Position numbers and translations under genes: made by a program | The notes under the pieces: generated by a model | The model's input: only the letters and a program-made list of their open reading frames with translations | Database searches by the model: none | What the model was told of the DNA's origin: nothing | Shown here: positions 17,401 through 25,108 of the stretch, one piece after another | Position numbering within the stretch: the stretch's first letter is position 1 | Layout of the letters: every line of letters begins with the position of its first letter | Source: JAHDHW01 sp963793295 | Lineage (GTDB): Bacteria; Bacteroidota; Bacteroidia; Chitinophagales; Saprospiraceae | Direction: 5' to 3' | Assembly: GCA_963793295.1 (NCBI GenBank) | Contig: CAWBZX010000028.1 | Span: 186,001 to 250,000 of the forward strand | Length of the DNA stretch: 64,000 nt

Positions 17401-18600
17401 TCCTCCCATAAAAGTAGATCCAACTAAGCCACTTCCGGTACTATTGAGTTTGACTACGATGATATCTGAACCTCCTCCTTTGCTTTGCTGAACTGCATTT
17501 GATGTAACTGGAAAATTATTGCTTTCTGTTGATCCGAAAATATAAAGCTGTTGATCAAAGTCGGTAACCATACTGTGCGGAAAATCTACGCCATTTCCTC
17601 CGATATAAGTAGCAAAAATAAGTGAACTTCCGGTAGGATTATATTTGCTGACAGCAATATCGGTGCTGCCCAGATTGAAGCTGGTTTGAAAAGCTCCCGA
17701 AGTTGTAGGATAACCGATACCAAAAGAAATCCCGCCTGCATAAATATTCCCTCCATTGTCAAATGTTGCAGTGTGCCCAAAATTCGCTGCACCAAATGTT
17801 CCGGAAAGAGTGGCTGCTATAACCGTTGGGTCAATAATCAAAGGTTTGGAGTCATCATATCCATCAGGAAATTCAAAGGTTACCTGATTTCCGTTTAAAA
17901 CATATTGGCAATTAACCACTCTTTCTTTACCCTCAATAAGCTGATAAGCAAAAGGTTGTTTTTCAATGATTGTTTCGACAGAGGTATAAATAATCAAATT
18001 TCCATTATCCATTTCAATACCATCCGTTCCTTCATAATCTAAAATAATTTGGCGCGGATCAGCACCCGCTTCAACAATGAAATCATATTTGAAATGGCCT
18101 TCAGAGCTGTAAGTTTCTAGATTAATGCCTTCGTAAATATTCTGGTAATTTATTTTATGGAACAAGGGTACATATGTAGCCCATTTGGAAGGATCATTTC
18201 CTAAAATATAATTGTTGTATTCTACTTTTTTATCTAATCCTTCTAAACGATCGGTTTGAGCATTTTGAAAATGTACTTTGTAAGCATGGCTCCGGATGAA
18301 ATGCGCATTGCGAACAGAATCTGATGCATACATCACATCATGTATTCCTTCTACATCTTCATGATTGGAAAACACGTAGGTAAATGCATTTTCTTCAAGA
18401 TACACCGTATTTATCCCACCAATATTAGCTTTGTAACGCACACTAGGATGCCATTGATTATTGTTTTGGATAAAGGAAATATCTGATTTGTCGTGATTGT
18501 GATTATGAACCTGACCTAAATGATTTTGTTGAGCAGAAAGCTGAGCAAAAACCAGCAGCCCTGCGAAGAAAAGTAAAAGTTTTGAAGTTTTGGTATTCAT
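14488..18600 (-). CDS. Giant T9SS type B secreted protein with SBBP, PKD and SprB repeats
   Basis: Surface or secreted protein of 1370 residues. In order: a signal peptide (ending ...QLSAQ); an N-terminal beta domain (about 40-250; NNNQWHPSVRYKANIGGIN) of the kind that precedes SBBP repeats; and a run of SBBP beta-propeller repeats (about 265-720), each with a YIGGNGVD/STFMGGSGSD-type core. After that come one PKD domain (LFWDFSDNGSTSTQFNPTHT, about 745-830) and three Ig-like repeats with the core TYEWHDGSTGATYT (about 835-1050). Two SprB-type repeats (CNGSIDVSASGGNGPLSFLW) follow. The end is a T9SS type B sorting domain (IPNAFTPNGDGSNDVFKIF, from about 1272). Such proteins are adhesin-like; no enzyme motif is seen. 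Transcribed alone. Confidence 0.92.
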   Translation of the reverse strand: MNTKTSKLLLFFAGLLVFAQLSAQQNHLGQVHNHNHDKSDISFIQNNNQWHPSVRYKANIGGINTVYLEENAFTYVFSNHEDVEGIHDVMYASDSVRNAHFIRSHAYKVHFQNAQTDRLEGLDKKVEYNNYILGNDPSKWATYVPLFHKINYQNIYEGINLETYSSEGHFKYDFIVEAGADPRQIILDYEGTDGIEMDNGNLIIYTSVETIIEKQPFAYQLIEGKERVVNCQYVLNGNQVTFEFPDGYDDSKPLIIDPTVIAATLSGTFGAANFGHTATFDNGGNIYAGGISFGIGYPTTSGAFQTSFNLGSTDIAVSKYNPTGSSLIFATYIGGNGVDFPHSMVTDFDQQLYIFGSTESNNFPVTSNAVQQSKGGGSDIIVVKLNSTGSGLVGSTFMGGSGSDGINTTYQPNGQQVNPYYNYGDKYRGEIIIDNQGNAYIASCSSSNNFPTTSGSFNTSFNTAGVGVYPAQDGVVFKLNSDLSTLFWSTFVGESEPDIALGLRLDDDNNVYVTGVAGSSSFPTTPGTIQPNYNGGQEDGFIIKLSADGKNMIYGTFWGTPQVDHSYFIDIDEDHNVHIYGQTSGSMTITPNTYYYNVNSPQFLASFTSDLSTTVYSTVVGTGSNQSYDFAPVAFMVDKCNNIYFSGYYAGNGLPTTSNAIESFASPFSFYLGVLEPNATALSYGTYYGDADHVDGGTSRFDKSGTVYQGVCSCTQSGTLNTLPNAYATFQSTFCDIGVFKIDFEVNTVTAAATALPTTSGCAPFTVDFRYTGQDATSLFWDFSDNGSTSTQFNPTHTFVEAGEYRVMQIATAPNTCNQKDTFYINISVFDGSSTSTELTICNQTDPTYLDVTTTNATYEWHDGSTGATYTAMDAGIYWVDITIPGCTRRDSFLVNLSTPLNIDLGPDFSVCDQNSFILDATTPGTVSYQWQDGSTDPTLTISSGGQYVVAGINSDGCPFSDEVNVLFGTTPTVNLEFVDTLCDWDSYTFDVTMPNVTYEWPDGSTNPTYTVYSPGQYWVNVSNNGCIASDTIQINYHNELIFAQNTFDVDCDGDCNGSIDVSASGGNGPLSFLWNTGSTSTSLDELCPGTYDLTITDDICTYETSFFVNEPAPLAFELSGVDIECNGDQNGIIEINNISGGTSPYTFSLNDGPLSSTSIFNNLSGGTYEVSLVDANGCMLSEMISLYEPLELVVDAGPDLQIELGESILIDATVFPYSNEIIVWSPSDSLNCINCIQPIASPTSTTLYIISVIDSTTGCVIRDEVLVEVDKNRNIYIPNAFTPNGDGSNDVFKIFTGNGVREIRKLKIFDRWGELVYAAENILPNDSKMGWDGTFRGQPMNNAVFAYFVEVEFVDDVVILYKGDITLLR

Positions 18601-18809
18601 AGCGACTATGTTAATGGTATTCTACATATAGTATAAACAGTAAATTTGATGTAAAGATTACGCAAGGGGAAGCTTTTTCTTAAAATTAATAATAATGCCC
18701 ATAAAATGCTTATAATCTTTTGTGAGCGGAAAGACAAAAGCTTCAATAATCTTTGTTTTGTAAAAAAAACAGGCGGGTAAAATGAACTATAAATATAACG
18801 CTTTTTTTG

Positions 18810-19832
18810 TTAAAATAATGTCCCCGTTCTGGAAGGAGGAATGATGCCAAGATGTTTGTAGGCTTTTTCCGTAACTTCTCTTCCACGAGGTGTCCGATGA
18901 ATATAACCTTCCATGATTAAAAAAGGTTCGTGAACCTCCTCGATTGTGCCGGCTTCTTCGCCAACAGCAGTTCCAATGGTGCTGATACCAACTGGTCCTC
19001 CTTTGAACTTGTGGATTATCGTTGACAAGATTTTATTATCCATTTCGTCCAAGCCACCTTCATCAACATTGAGGGCATTAAGGCCATATTTGGCGATTTT
19101 AATATCAATATTCCCATCTCCTTTGATTTGCGCAAAATCGCGAATTCTGCGAAGGAGTGCATTGGCGATACGGGGAGTTCCGCGGCTGCGGCGAGCAATT
19201 TCCTCTGCGCCATCCTGTGTAATCGGAAGATCTAAAATGCCAGCAGATCTTTTTATAATTTTAGTTAAAGTCGCAAAATCATAATAGTCCAAATGGCAGT
19301 TGATACCAAATCGAGCCCGCATCGGTGCGGTCAGCAATCCCATCCTGGTGGTCGCTCCAACGAGTGTAAAAGGATTTAATGTGATTTGGATACTTCGCGC
19401 ATTCGGACCACTATCGATCATGATATCGATCCGGTAATCTTCCATTGCCGAATAAAGGTATTCTTCTACAACATTGTTTAGCCGGTGGATTTCATCAATG
19501 AAAAGCACATCATTTTCTTCCAAATTGGTCAATAAGCCCGCAAGGTCCCCTGGTTTTTCTAAAACAGGACCAGAAGACATCTTCATATTGGCATTCAGTT
19601 CGTTGGCAATAATATAAGAAAGTGTAGTCTTTCCAAGACCTGGAGGGCCATGCAATAAAACATGGTCAAGCGCTTCCCCTCTGAGTTTGGTCGCAGCTAT
19701 AAATACTTTTAAATTTTCAACAATTTTGGGTTGACCGCTAAACTCATCCAGTTCCTTAGGGCGTAGCGCGCGTTCAATCTGATTGTCTTCAGAAGTATAT
19801 TGTTCGTTTGTAGGGTCTAAATTTTCATTCAT
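18810..19832 (-). CDS. ruvB: Holliday junction branch-migration ATPase RuvB
   Basis: Ring motor that drives branch migration of Holliday junctions together with RuvA. The frame is open from a TTG at 19862. The ATG at 19832 gives a 340-residue protein of normal length and is preferred. Visible motifs are Walker A GPPGLGKTT, the RuvB-specific MSSGPVLEKPGDLAGLL, Walker B DVLFIDEIHRL, sensor 1 GATTRMG with the arginine-finger region GLLTAPMRARFG, and the C-terminal winged helix (EPFLIMEGYIHRTPRGR). It follows a small lipoprotein gene by 22 bases; ruvA and ruvC are not nearby. Confidence 0.97.
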   Translation of the reverse strand: MNENLDPTNEQYTSEDNQIERALRPKELDEFSGQPKIVENLKVFIAATKLRGEALDHVLLHGPPGLGKTTLSYIIANELNANMKMSSGPVLEKPGDLAGLLTNLEENDVLFIDEIHRLNNVVEEYLYSAMEDYRIDIMIDSGPNARSIQITLNPFTLVGATTRMGLLTAPMRARFGINCHLDYYDFATLTKIIKRSAGILDLPITQDGAEEIARRSRGTPRIANALLRRIRDFAQIKGDGNIDIKIAKYGLNALNVDEGGLDEMDNKILSTIIHKFKGGPVGISTIGTAVGEEAGTIEEVHEPFLIMEGYIHRTPRGREVTEKAYKHLGIIPPSRTGTLF

Positions 19833-19854
19833 AAAGTTTTCGCTTCTTGGGCTC

Positions 19855-20172
19855 TTATTCAATTTCTTTAATGCAGGTTATTTCGACAGCCATATCTTCA
19901 GCCATACAAATGCTCATGGCATCGGGAAGCTCTATATAATCAAAACGAATTTTTTGACCATCATGTAATTCAAAATTTTCATCATTTAATTTAACAGGCA
20001 GTAGCTTGTCACCGTTTTCTAAAACGATCAAAAAAGTGCAACCATCCAGACCTGTGAAATCTTTTACTGTTGCGATAGTTTTGCATTCAGAGCTCTCACC
20101 GTTTGGCATATCTTTTTTTGTTTTGCAGCTTAACATACAAATTACACAAAACAGAAATAAGAGGATTCGCAT
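19855..20172 (-). CDS. Small lipoprotein of unknown function
   Basis: This 105-residue protein has a clear lipoprotein signal (ILLFLFCVICMLSC, Cys16). It is followed by a short beta-rich domain of about 75 residues with the sequence DGCTFLIVLENGDKLLPV and two further Cys pairs (SECKT...DGCT; SICM...ITCI). I do not recognise a named family, though similar small lipoproteins are common in Bacteroidota. It sits just upstream of ruvB in the same direction and may be cotranscribed, without any functional link apparent. Confidence 0.7.
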   Translation of the reverse strand: MRILLFLFCVICMLSCKTKKDMPNGESSECKTIATVKDFTGLDGCTFLIVLENGDKLLPVKLNDENFELHDGQKIRFDYIELPDAMSICMAEDMAVEITCIKEIE

Positions 20173-20370
20173 ATTGTGATTTTACTTAAAGTATTGTAAA
20201 TGAAATGGATATAATAGATTTTGTAAAATATTCAATTAAAATAGACATTTTTGTAAAAAAGCTTTTAAACCTGTGTTGTATTTGTGCTAAATGTAGAAAA
20301 ACAGGTATAAAATTCTTACATTTGTGCCTGATTTCGAAAAAGATAATTTTAACTAAAATACGACTTAAAT

Positions 20371-21117
20371 ATGAGCGGAACAAAAGTAACGATTGAAAAC
20401 GGAAAATTAAACGTACCTAACAACCCCATCATTCCTTTTATTGAAGGTGATGGTATCGGTCCTGATATTTGGGCGGCATCAGTTCGTGTTTTTGATGCAG
20501 CAGTTGAAAAAGCTTATGGAGGAACCAGAAAGATCGAATGGAAAGAAATTTATGCAGGGCAAAAAGCCATGGATAAAACTGGCGAGTGGTTGCCTCAGGC
20601 TACTCTTGATGCTATAAACGAATACTTGGTTTCGATCAAAGGACCATTGACTACTCCTGTTGGTGGAGGTATTCGATCTTTAAATGTAGCGCTTCGTCAG
20701 AAGTTGGATCTTTATGCTTGTGTGCGTCCTGTAAGATGGTTTCAGGGAGTTCCTTCTCCTGTGAAAGAACCCGGAAAGGTGGATATGGTGATTTACAGAG
20801 AAAACACAGAAGATATTTACGCAGGTATTGAATATAATAACGGTACTCCGGAAGTTGAAAAATTAAAGCAATTTTTAATAGATGAAATGGGTGTTACCGA
20901 AATTCGTTTTCCAAATACTGTTTCTCTTGGGATTAAACCTGTTTCTGTAGAAGGTACGGAACGATTGGTTCGTTCGGCCATCAATTATGCTTTGGAAAAT
21001 GATCGCAAATCTGTAACCCTGGTTCATAAAGGAAATATCATGAAATTTACGGAAGGTAAATTCAAAGAATGGGGTTATGCACTTGGCGAAAAGAGAATTT
21101 GGTGCAGTGGATTATGA
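20371..21117 (+). CDS. icd: NADP isocitrate dehydrogenase, N-terminal part (gene broken by a one-base insertion)
   Basis: Converts isocitrate to 2-oxoglutarate in the TCA cycle. This frame holds the first 238 or so true residues of an E. coli-type Icd. It has IPFIEGDGIGPDIW at the start, VGGGIRSLNVALRQ (the substrate loop containing the serine phosphorylated in E. coli), YRENTEDIYAGIE and VTLVHKGNIMKFTEG. After KEWGYAL the frame runs into EKRIWCSGL and stops. Family sequence at this point is ALAKREFG, which appears in the next frame. Removing one G at 21085-21086 restores a single protein of 413 residues, the normal length. The start ATG at 20371 matches homologues. Confidence 0.9.
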   Translation: MSGTKVTIENGKLNVPNNPIIPFIEGDGIGPDIWAASVRVFDAAVEKAYGGTRKIEWKEIYAGQKAMDKTGEWLPQATLDAINEYLVSIKGPLTTPVGGGIRSLNVALRQKLDLYACVRPVRWFQGVPSPVKEPGKVDMVIYRENTEDIYAGIEYNNGTPEVEKLKQFLIDEMGVTEIRFPNTVSLGIKPVSVEGTERLVRSAINYALENDRKSVTLVHKGNIMKFTEGKFKEWGYALGEKRIWCSGL

Positions 21118-21613
21118 AGGCGGGCCATGGCAAATTATTAAAAAAGATGGTAAAGAATTGATTATCAAAGATGTGATCGCTGATGCATTTTTACAGCAAA
21201 TTCTTTTGAGACCTGCGGAATATGATGTAATTGCTACCTTAAACTTAAATGGAGACTATATTTCTGATGCCTTGGCAGCAATGGTTGGTGGTATTGGCAT
21301 TGCTCCAGGAGCAAATATCAATTACGAAACCGGTGTTTCCATCTTTGAAGCTACTCATGGAACAGCACCAAAATATGCTGGTCAGGACAAAGTTAATCCA
21401 AGTTCTGTGATTCTTTCTGGTGTGATGATGTTTGAATATATGGGTTGGAAAGAAGCTGGAGAATTGATTGTAAACGGAATTGAAGGAGCTATTGCTAAAA
21501 AACGAGTGACTTATGATTTTGAGCGTTTGATGGACGGAGCAACTAAGTTTAAATGTTCAGAGTTTGGAACAGAGATTATTGAAAATATGACCAAAGAATC
21601 AATGGTTGGATAA
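21077..21613 (+). CDS. icd: NADP isocitrate dehydrogenase, C-terminal part (gene broken by a one-base insertion)
   Basis: Continuation of icd in the second frame. Homology begins at AKREFGAVDYEGGPW, just after the extra G. The conserved remainder is complete: IKDVIADAFLQQILLRPAEY, NLNGDYISDALAAMVGGIG and FEATHGTAPKYAGQDKVNPS. The last contains the NADP-binding HGTAPKYAG loop. No residue is obviously decayed, which argues for a very recent lesion or a sequencing error, not an old pseudogene. The ATG at 21077 is a chance codon before the lesion and need not be used. A terminator follows at 21641-21678. Confidence 0.9.
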   Translation: MHLAKREFGAVDYEGGPWQIIKKDGKELIIKDVIADAFLQQILLRPAEYDVIATLNLNGDYISDALAAMVGGIGIAPGANINYETGVSIFEATHGTAPKYAGQDKVNPSSVILSGVMMFEYMGWKEAGELIVNGIEGAIAKKRVTYDFERLMDGATKFKCSEFGTEIIENMTKESMVG

Positions 21614-21640
21614 TCATTGGATCTTCAAAATTGAATAAGA

Positions 21641-21678
21641 AAAAGGTGTTATCTTTTAGTTGAGATGACACCTTTTTT
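21641..21678 (+). terminator. Rho-independent terminator of icd
   Basis: AAAAGGTGTTATC pairs with GATGACACCTTTT (one G-U) around a loop of about 10 bases, followed by T residues. It lies 28 bases after the icd stop. Confidence 0.85.
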
Positions 21679-21703
21679 ATTTGGAAAACTTCTTTTTTAA
21701 AAA

Positions 21704-21738
21704 AAACAAGCCTTCGATTAAATTACAAAGGCTTGTTT
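21704..21738 (-). terminator. Rho-independent terminator of the A-type Fe-S carrier gene
   Basis: AAACAAGCCTT and AAGGCTTGTTT form an 11-base perfect stem around a 13-base loop. T-rich tails lie on both sides, so it may act in both directions. It lies about 31 bases after the minus-strand stop at 21770. Confidence 0.8.
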
Positions 21739-21769
21739 CTTGTTTTTTAGATGTTTTATAAGAAATTAC

Positions 21770-22126
21770 TTAAGCGGAGAAAGAAGTACCGCAGCCGCAA
21801 GTATCTTTTGCATTTGGATTATTAAAAGTAAATCCACGATTGTTGAGGCCTTCCATCCAATCTATTTCGATGCCCAGCAAATAAATAGCATGTGCTTTTT
21901 CCATAAAAACTTTCATACCATTTATTTCAAAAACGTCATCATTTTCACTTTTCTGATCAAACCCTAACAAATAAGAGAAACCAGAGCATCCACCACCTTT
22001 AACACCAACACGCAAACCATGGTCTCCAGTTACTTTTTGTTCACTCATGATCCGTTTTAGTTGCTTAACTGCTCCGTCGGTAAGTGTAATAGGTTGTATT
22101 GCAATATCTTCTTTTATACTACTCAT
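21770..22126 (-). CDS. HesB/IscA/ErpA-type iron-sulfur carrier protein
   Basis: A-type carrier that accepts Fe-S clusters from a scaffold and passes them to target enzymes. The 118-residue protein has the three conserved cysteines: Cys47 in GGGCSGFSY, and Cys110 and Cys112 in TCGCGTSF near the end. The N-terminal ITLTDGAVKQLKRIM is the usual HesB start. It is transcribed alone and converges on icd. IscA, ErpA and SufA cannot be separated by eye, so no symbol is given. Confidence 0.93.
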   Translation of the reverse strand: MSSIKEDIAIQPITLTDGAVKQLKRIMSEQKVTGDHGLRVGVKGGGCSGFSYLLGFDQKSENDDVFEINGMKVFMEKAHAIYLLGIEIDWMEGLNNRGFTFNNPNAKDTCGCGTSFSA

Positions 22127-22270
22127 TTCTTTATTTTTAAATGAACCTCAAATCTACATAAAAAATGAACGTGTTAAAAATATACACGGCTCCATTTGAT
22201 GTTATTAACATTTTTATTCTTAGAATTGTTGTTACAAAAAGTGAGCCTTTTCGTTATAATGAAGGAATAT

Positions 22271-22301
22271 TTGTAAATAGCGTTCCAAGCTGCTATTTTT
22301 G
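22271..22301 (+). promoter_or_regulatory. Bacteroidota-type promoter of the 177-residue membrane protein gene
   Basis: TTG at 22271-22273, a 20-base spacer and TATTTTTG at 22294-22301 match the consensus exactly. The start codon is at 22324 and the short leader is A-rich. Confidence 0.65.
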
Positions 22302-22323
22302 CGAAAAATATAAAAAATAAAAT

Positions 22324-22857
22324 ATGCCTATTTGGTTGTCCGTCATATTAGAGATTGTTAAAATAACCGTTCCAGCATTAATTGTTTTTCTTACGGTTTA
22401 TACCTTATTGAAACAGTATTTGGAAAATCAATATAAAATTAGAATGCTTGACCTTAAACAAAGCCAGCAAAAGACTACTACAAGGTTGAGGTTACAGGCT
22501 TATGAAAGACTTTCGTTGTTCTGTGAACGTATTTCCATTCCAAGTATGATACTTCGTTTGCGCAATGAAAAAATGAATGCCACAGATCTGCGGTTAACTC
22601 TAATGATTGCTATTCAGCAGGAATTCGAGCATAATATAACCCAGCAGGTCTATGTATCTGACCAACTTTGGCAAATCGTAAAAATTGCGCGGGATGATGC
22701 AGTCAATATTATCAATTTGGTTTATAATTCTATTGAGCCAAACACTACTGCGAGAGAATATTCAAATGCAATTGTTCATTATCTGGAAAACAGAGAATTT
22801 ATCTCTTCAGACAAAGCTTTAAATGCTATTAAAAAAGAAGCAGGCTTATTGATGTAG
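22324..22857 (+). CDS. Conserved membrane-anchored protein of unknown function
   Basis: This 177-residue protein has one N-terminal membrane helix (ITVPALIVFLTVYTLLKQYL). A charged helical cytoplasmic domain follows, with the pattern TRLRLQAYERLSLFCERIS, QQEFEHNITQQVYVSDQLW and a C-terminal helical stretch. This pattern recurs in a Bacteroidota-restricted family without a known function (recalled, not searched). It has its own promoter upstream and a terminator 25 bases downstream, so it forms a single-gene unit. Confidence 0.75.
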   Translation: MPIWLSVILEIVKITVPALIVFLTVYTLLKQYLENQYKIRMLDLKQSQQKTTTRLRLQAYERLSLFCERISIPSMILRLRNEKMNATDLRLTLMIAIQQEFEHNITQQVYVSDQLWQIVKIARDDAVNIINLVYNSIEPNTTAREYSNAIVHYLENREFISSDKALNAIKKEAGLLM

Positions 22858-22881
22858 TATATTTTTGATAGTAGAAAATAA

Positions 22882-22917
22882 AAATCCCTTTCTGAGTGCT
22901 TGCTTGAGAAGGGATTT
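22882..22917 (+). terminator. Rho-independent terminator between the membrane protein and the 5'-nucleotidase pair
   Basis: AAATCCCTT and AAGGGATTT form a 9-base stem around an 18-base loop, followed by TGTTATTTTT. Its position supports starting the next gene at 22952 and not at an upstream codon that would run through the hairpin. Confidence 0.65.
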
Positions 22918-22951
22918 GTTATTTTTGGAAGATTATCAAAGATTCAATTTC

Positions 22952-23701
22952 ATGACAATAAAATGCCTGAGTCTCCTTTTTTTAGTTATCACATTGTCCT
23001 GCGCCAAGGTTAATCATGTTGCTGATTATCAGGTTAGTGCCTACCAAATAAATGATTCAATCAATTCAGATAACGTTGATGAAATAAATGAATTGATCAA
23101 GCCTTATAAAACAAAGCTTGATGCTGAAATGAATGTGGTAATTGGTGAAAGTGCAACACGATTAAATAAGGCATTTCCGGAATCAACTTTGGGCAATTTT
23201 GTAGCTGATGTTTTGTATCGAAAAGCGGAGGAATATTATGAAGGAAAGGTTGATTTTGCATTGATTAATTATTACAGTATTGGAATTCAAGAGGTACAAA
23301 AGGGAAATATTACCAAAGCTCAGGTTTACGAATTAATGCCTTTTGAAAATCATTTGGTGATTATGAAAGTGGATCAGTATGTCGTGCTCCAGTTATTTGA
23401 GAATATTGCAAAAAAAGGAGGATGGCCAATTAGTAAACAAGTAAAATTTAAAATTGAAAACGATATACCAATTGATATTTCAATAAATGGCCAACCTTTA
23501 AAAGGGGGGTATATCTATCATATTGCTGTTTCGGATTATCTTGCTAACGGGGGAGACAGTTGTTCCTTTTTTAAAGGGGAAGATCGTGACAATGTCGATG
23601 TTTTGATCAGAAATATGATCATGCAAGGTATTCTTGATCAATACGAAAAAGGAGTGGCAATTACTGCAGCCTTGGATGGAAGAATTAAATTGAAAGAATA
23701 A
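22952..23701 (+). CDS. Lipoprotein with 5'-nucleotidase C-terminal domain
   Basis: Contains only the C-terminal, substrate-binding half of a 5'-nucleotidase/UshA-type enzyme. Translated from the ATG at 22952 it has 249 residues with a lipoprotein signal (LLFLVITLSC). The domain core follows: TRLNKAFPESTLGNFVADVL, ALINYYSIG, NITKAQVYELMPFENHLVIM, IAVSDYLANGGDSCSFF. The frame is open upstream to 22865, but that stretch overlaps the terminator hairpin and has no signal sequence. The gene for the catalytic half follows 23 bases later. The two proteins would act together on nucleotides in the periplasm (inference). Confidence 0.85.
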   Translation: MTIKCLSLLFLVITLSCAKVNHVADYQVSAYQINDSINSDNVDEINELIKPYKTKLDAEMNVVIGESATRLNKAFPESTLGNFVADVLYRKAEEYYEGKVDFALINYYSIGIQEVQKGNITKAQVYELMPFENHLVIMKVDQYVVLQLFENIAKKGGWPISKQVKFKIENDIPIDISINGQPLKGGYIYHIAVSDYLANGGDSCSFFKGEDRDNVDVLIRNMIMQGILDQYEKGVAITAALDGRIKLKE

Positions 23702-23724
23702 TCAATTAAATCTTTAGCTGTTAA

Positions 23725-24648
23725 ATGAAGAGAAGATTATTTATTAAAAGAGCAGGAACGCTGGGCTTATTAATTGGTAGTGGTACATTTCCTCTTGAAG
23801 CATTTTCTGGTCCCGAAATCACAAAACTTACTATTCTTCATACTAACGATGTACACAGTAGAATTGAACCTTTTCCAATGGATGGAGGACCTTATCAAGG
23901 TTTAGGTGGAGCTGCCAGGCGTGCCGCTCTTGTGGAGAAAACCCGGATAGAAGAAGAGAATGTTTTGTTGCTGGATAGCGGAGATATTTTTCAGGGAACT
24001 CCATATTTTAATTACTTTGGTGGGGAACTTGAGTTTAAGCTCATGTCAGCAATGAAATATGATGCTGCTACAATAGGAAATCACGATTTTGATGCTGGAA
24101 TAGATGGTCTTTTTAAACAATTGCCTAATGCTAATTTTCCCTTTGTAATTTGTAATTATGACTTTTCTGATACCATAATGGATGGCCAGACAAAGCCTTA
24201 TGAAATTTTTGAAGTTGCTGATATTCGGATAGGTATTTTAGGCCTTGGAATTGAACTGGAAGGAATGGTTCCTGCTAAACAGTTCGGAAATACTAGATAT
24301 TTAGACCCGATAAAAAATGCAAATAAATTTGCAGAAATCCTGAAGAATGATGAAAAATGTGATCTGGTGATTTGTCTTTCCCACCTTGGTTATAAATATA
24401 AAGACAATAAGGTCTCTGATATCGCATTAGCCAAAAAAAGTAAAAATATTGATTTAATTCTGGGAGGCCATACCCATACTTTTATGGAACAGCCAGACAA
24501 GTACTTTAATCTTGATAAAAAGGAAGTGATGATTAACCAGGTTGGGTGGGGAGGAATGGTTTTGGGACGAATAGATTTCTATTTTGAGCGAAATTTTAAA
24601 AACCGCTGTTCAACTTGCAATAATATAACGGTGAAAGGAAAAATCTAA
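23725..24648 (+). CDS. Metallophosphatase with 5'-nucleotidase N-terminal domain, twin-arginine signal
   Basis: Catalytic half of a 5'-nucleotidase-type enzyme (307 residues). It carries the calcineurin-like metal motifs LTILHTNDVHSRIEP, DSGDIFQGTP, ATIGNHDFDAG, ICLSHLGY and GGHTHTFM. The N-terminus MKRRLFIKRAGTLGLLIGSG looks like a twin-arginine (Tat) export signal, so the protein may be exported folded with its metals. The partner gene with the C-terminal domain lies directly upstream, in the reverse of the fused domain order. The last 15 residues are polar and Cys-containing (RCSTCNN), of unknown role. Confidence 0.88.
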   Translation: MKRRLFIKRAGTLGLLIGSGTFPLEAFSGPEITKLTILHTNDVHSRIEPFPMDGGPYQGLGGAARRAALVEKTRIEEENVLLLDSGDIFQGTPYFNYFGGELEFKLMSAMKYDAATIGNHDFDAGIDGLFKQLPNANFPFVICNYDFSDTIMDGQTKPYEIFEVADIRIGILGLGIELEGMVPAKQFGNTRYLDPIKNANKFAEILKNDEKCDLVICLSHLGYKYKDNKVSDIALAKKSKNIDLILGGHTHTFMEQPDKYFNLDKKEVMINQVGWGGMVLGRIDFYFERNFKNRCSTCNNITVKGKI

Positions 24649-25108
24649 GTGAAAGTCACTGGTTAGTGTTAAATTCTGTTAGAGCATTAACTTATATTAA
24701 ATTTTTTACTTATGAGTAATATTTATCTTATTTGTACTGGATTTAGAGTTTATTTACGTTCCTTTAGCCGCTAAGGTTTTGATAGTCAAAGGAATCCTTT
24801 TTTTGATTAAACTTTCGCTTGTATCATTGAAAAAATGACACTTGTAATAATAGTTTATATCAACTAATTTTTTTTGAGAAAAGATTAGAAATACATTTCA
24901 CAATCCGGGTTTTTTTTCTCAAATTTGTAGTCTTCCATTATTAAATTTATTTGTTGGGAGAAAGCAATATATAATGTTTAATAATGGCAAATCCAATGTA
25001 AATACATTGACTCCTACTTTTACATCTTGCTGATACTTTGAATTCTACACATTTCGGTTTTTAATTATATTAATTAATTTTGGCATACGCCACTATTGAA
25101 TCTGGAGA
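24649..25108. other. Gene-free region upstream of dnaA
   Basis: AT-rich, no reading frame worth calling. I looked for TTATCCACA-type DnaA boxes on both strands and found none. A short hairpin TTAGC-C-GCTAA lies inside a larger TTCCTTT...AAAGGAA pair near 24760-24800. The sequence GATACTTTGAA near 25035 resembles a -7 box one base short. This does not look like a classical oriC. Confidence 0.4.

Noticed and set aside
21740..21967. Plus-strand open frame of 75 codons over the Fe-S carrier gene
   Set aside because: It is antisense to the conserved cysteine motifs of the HesB-type protein and has no signature of its own.
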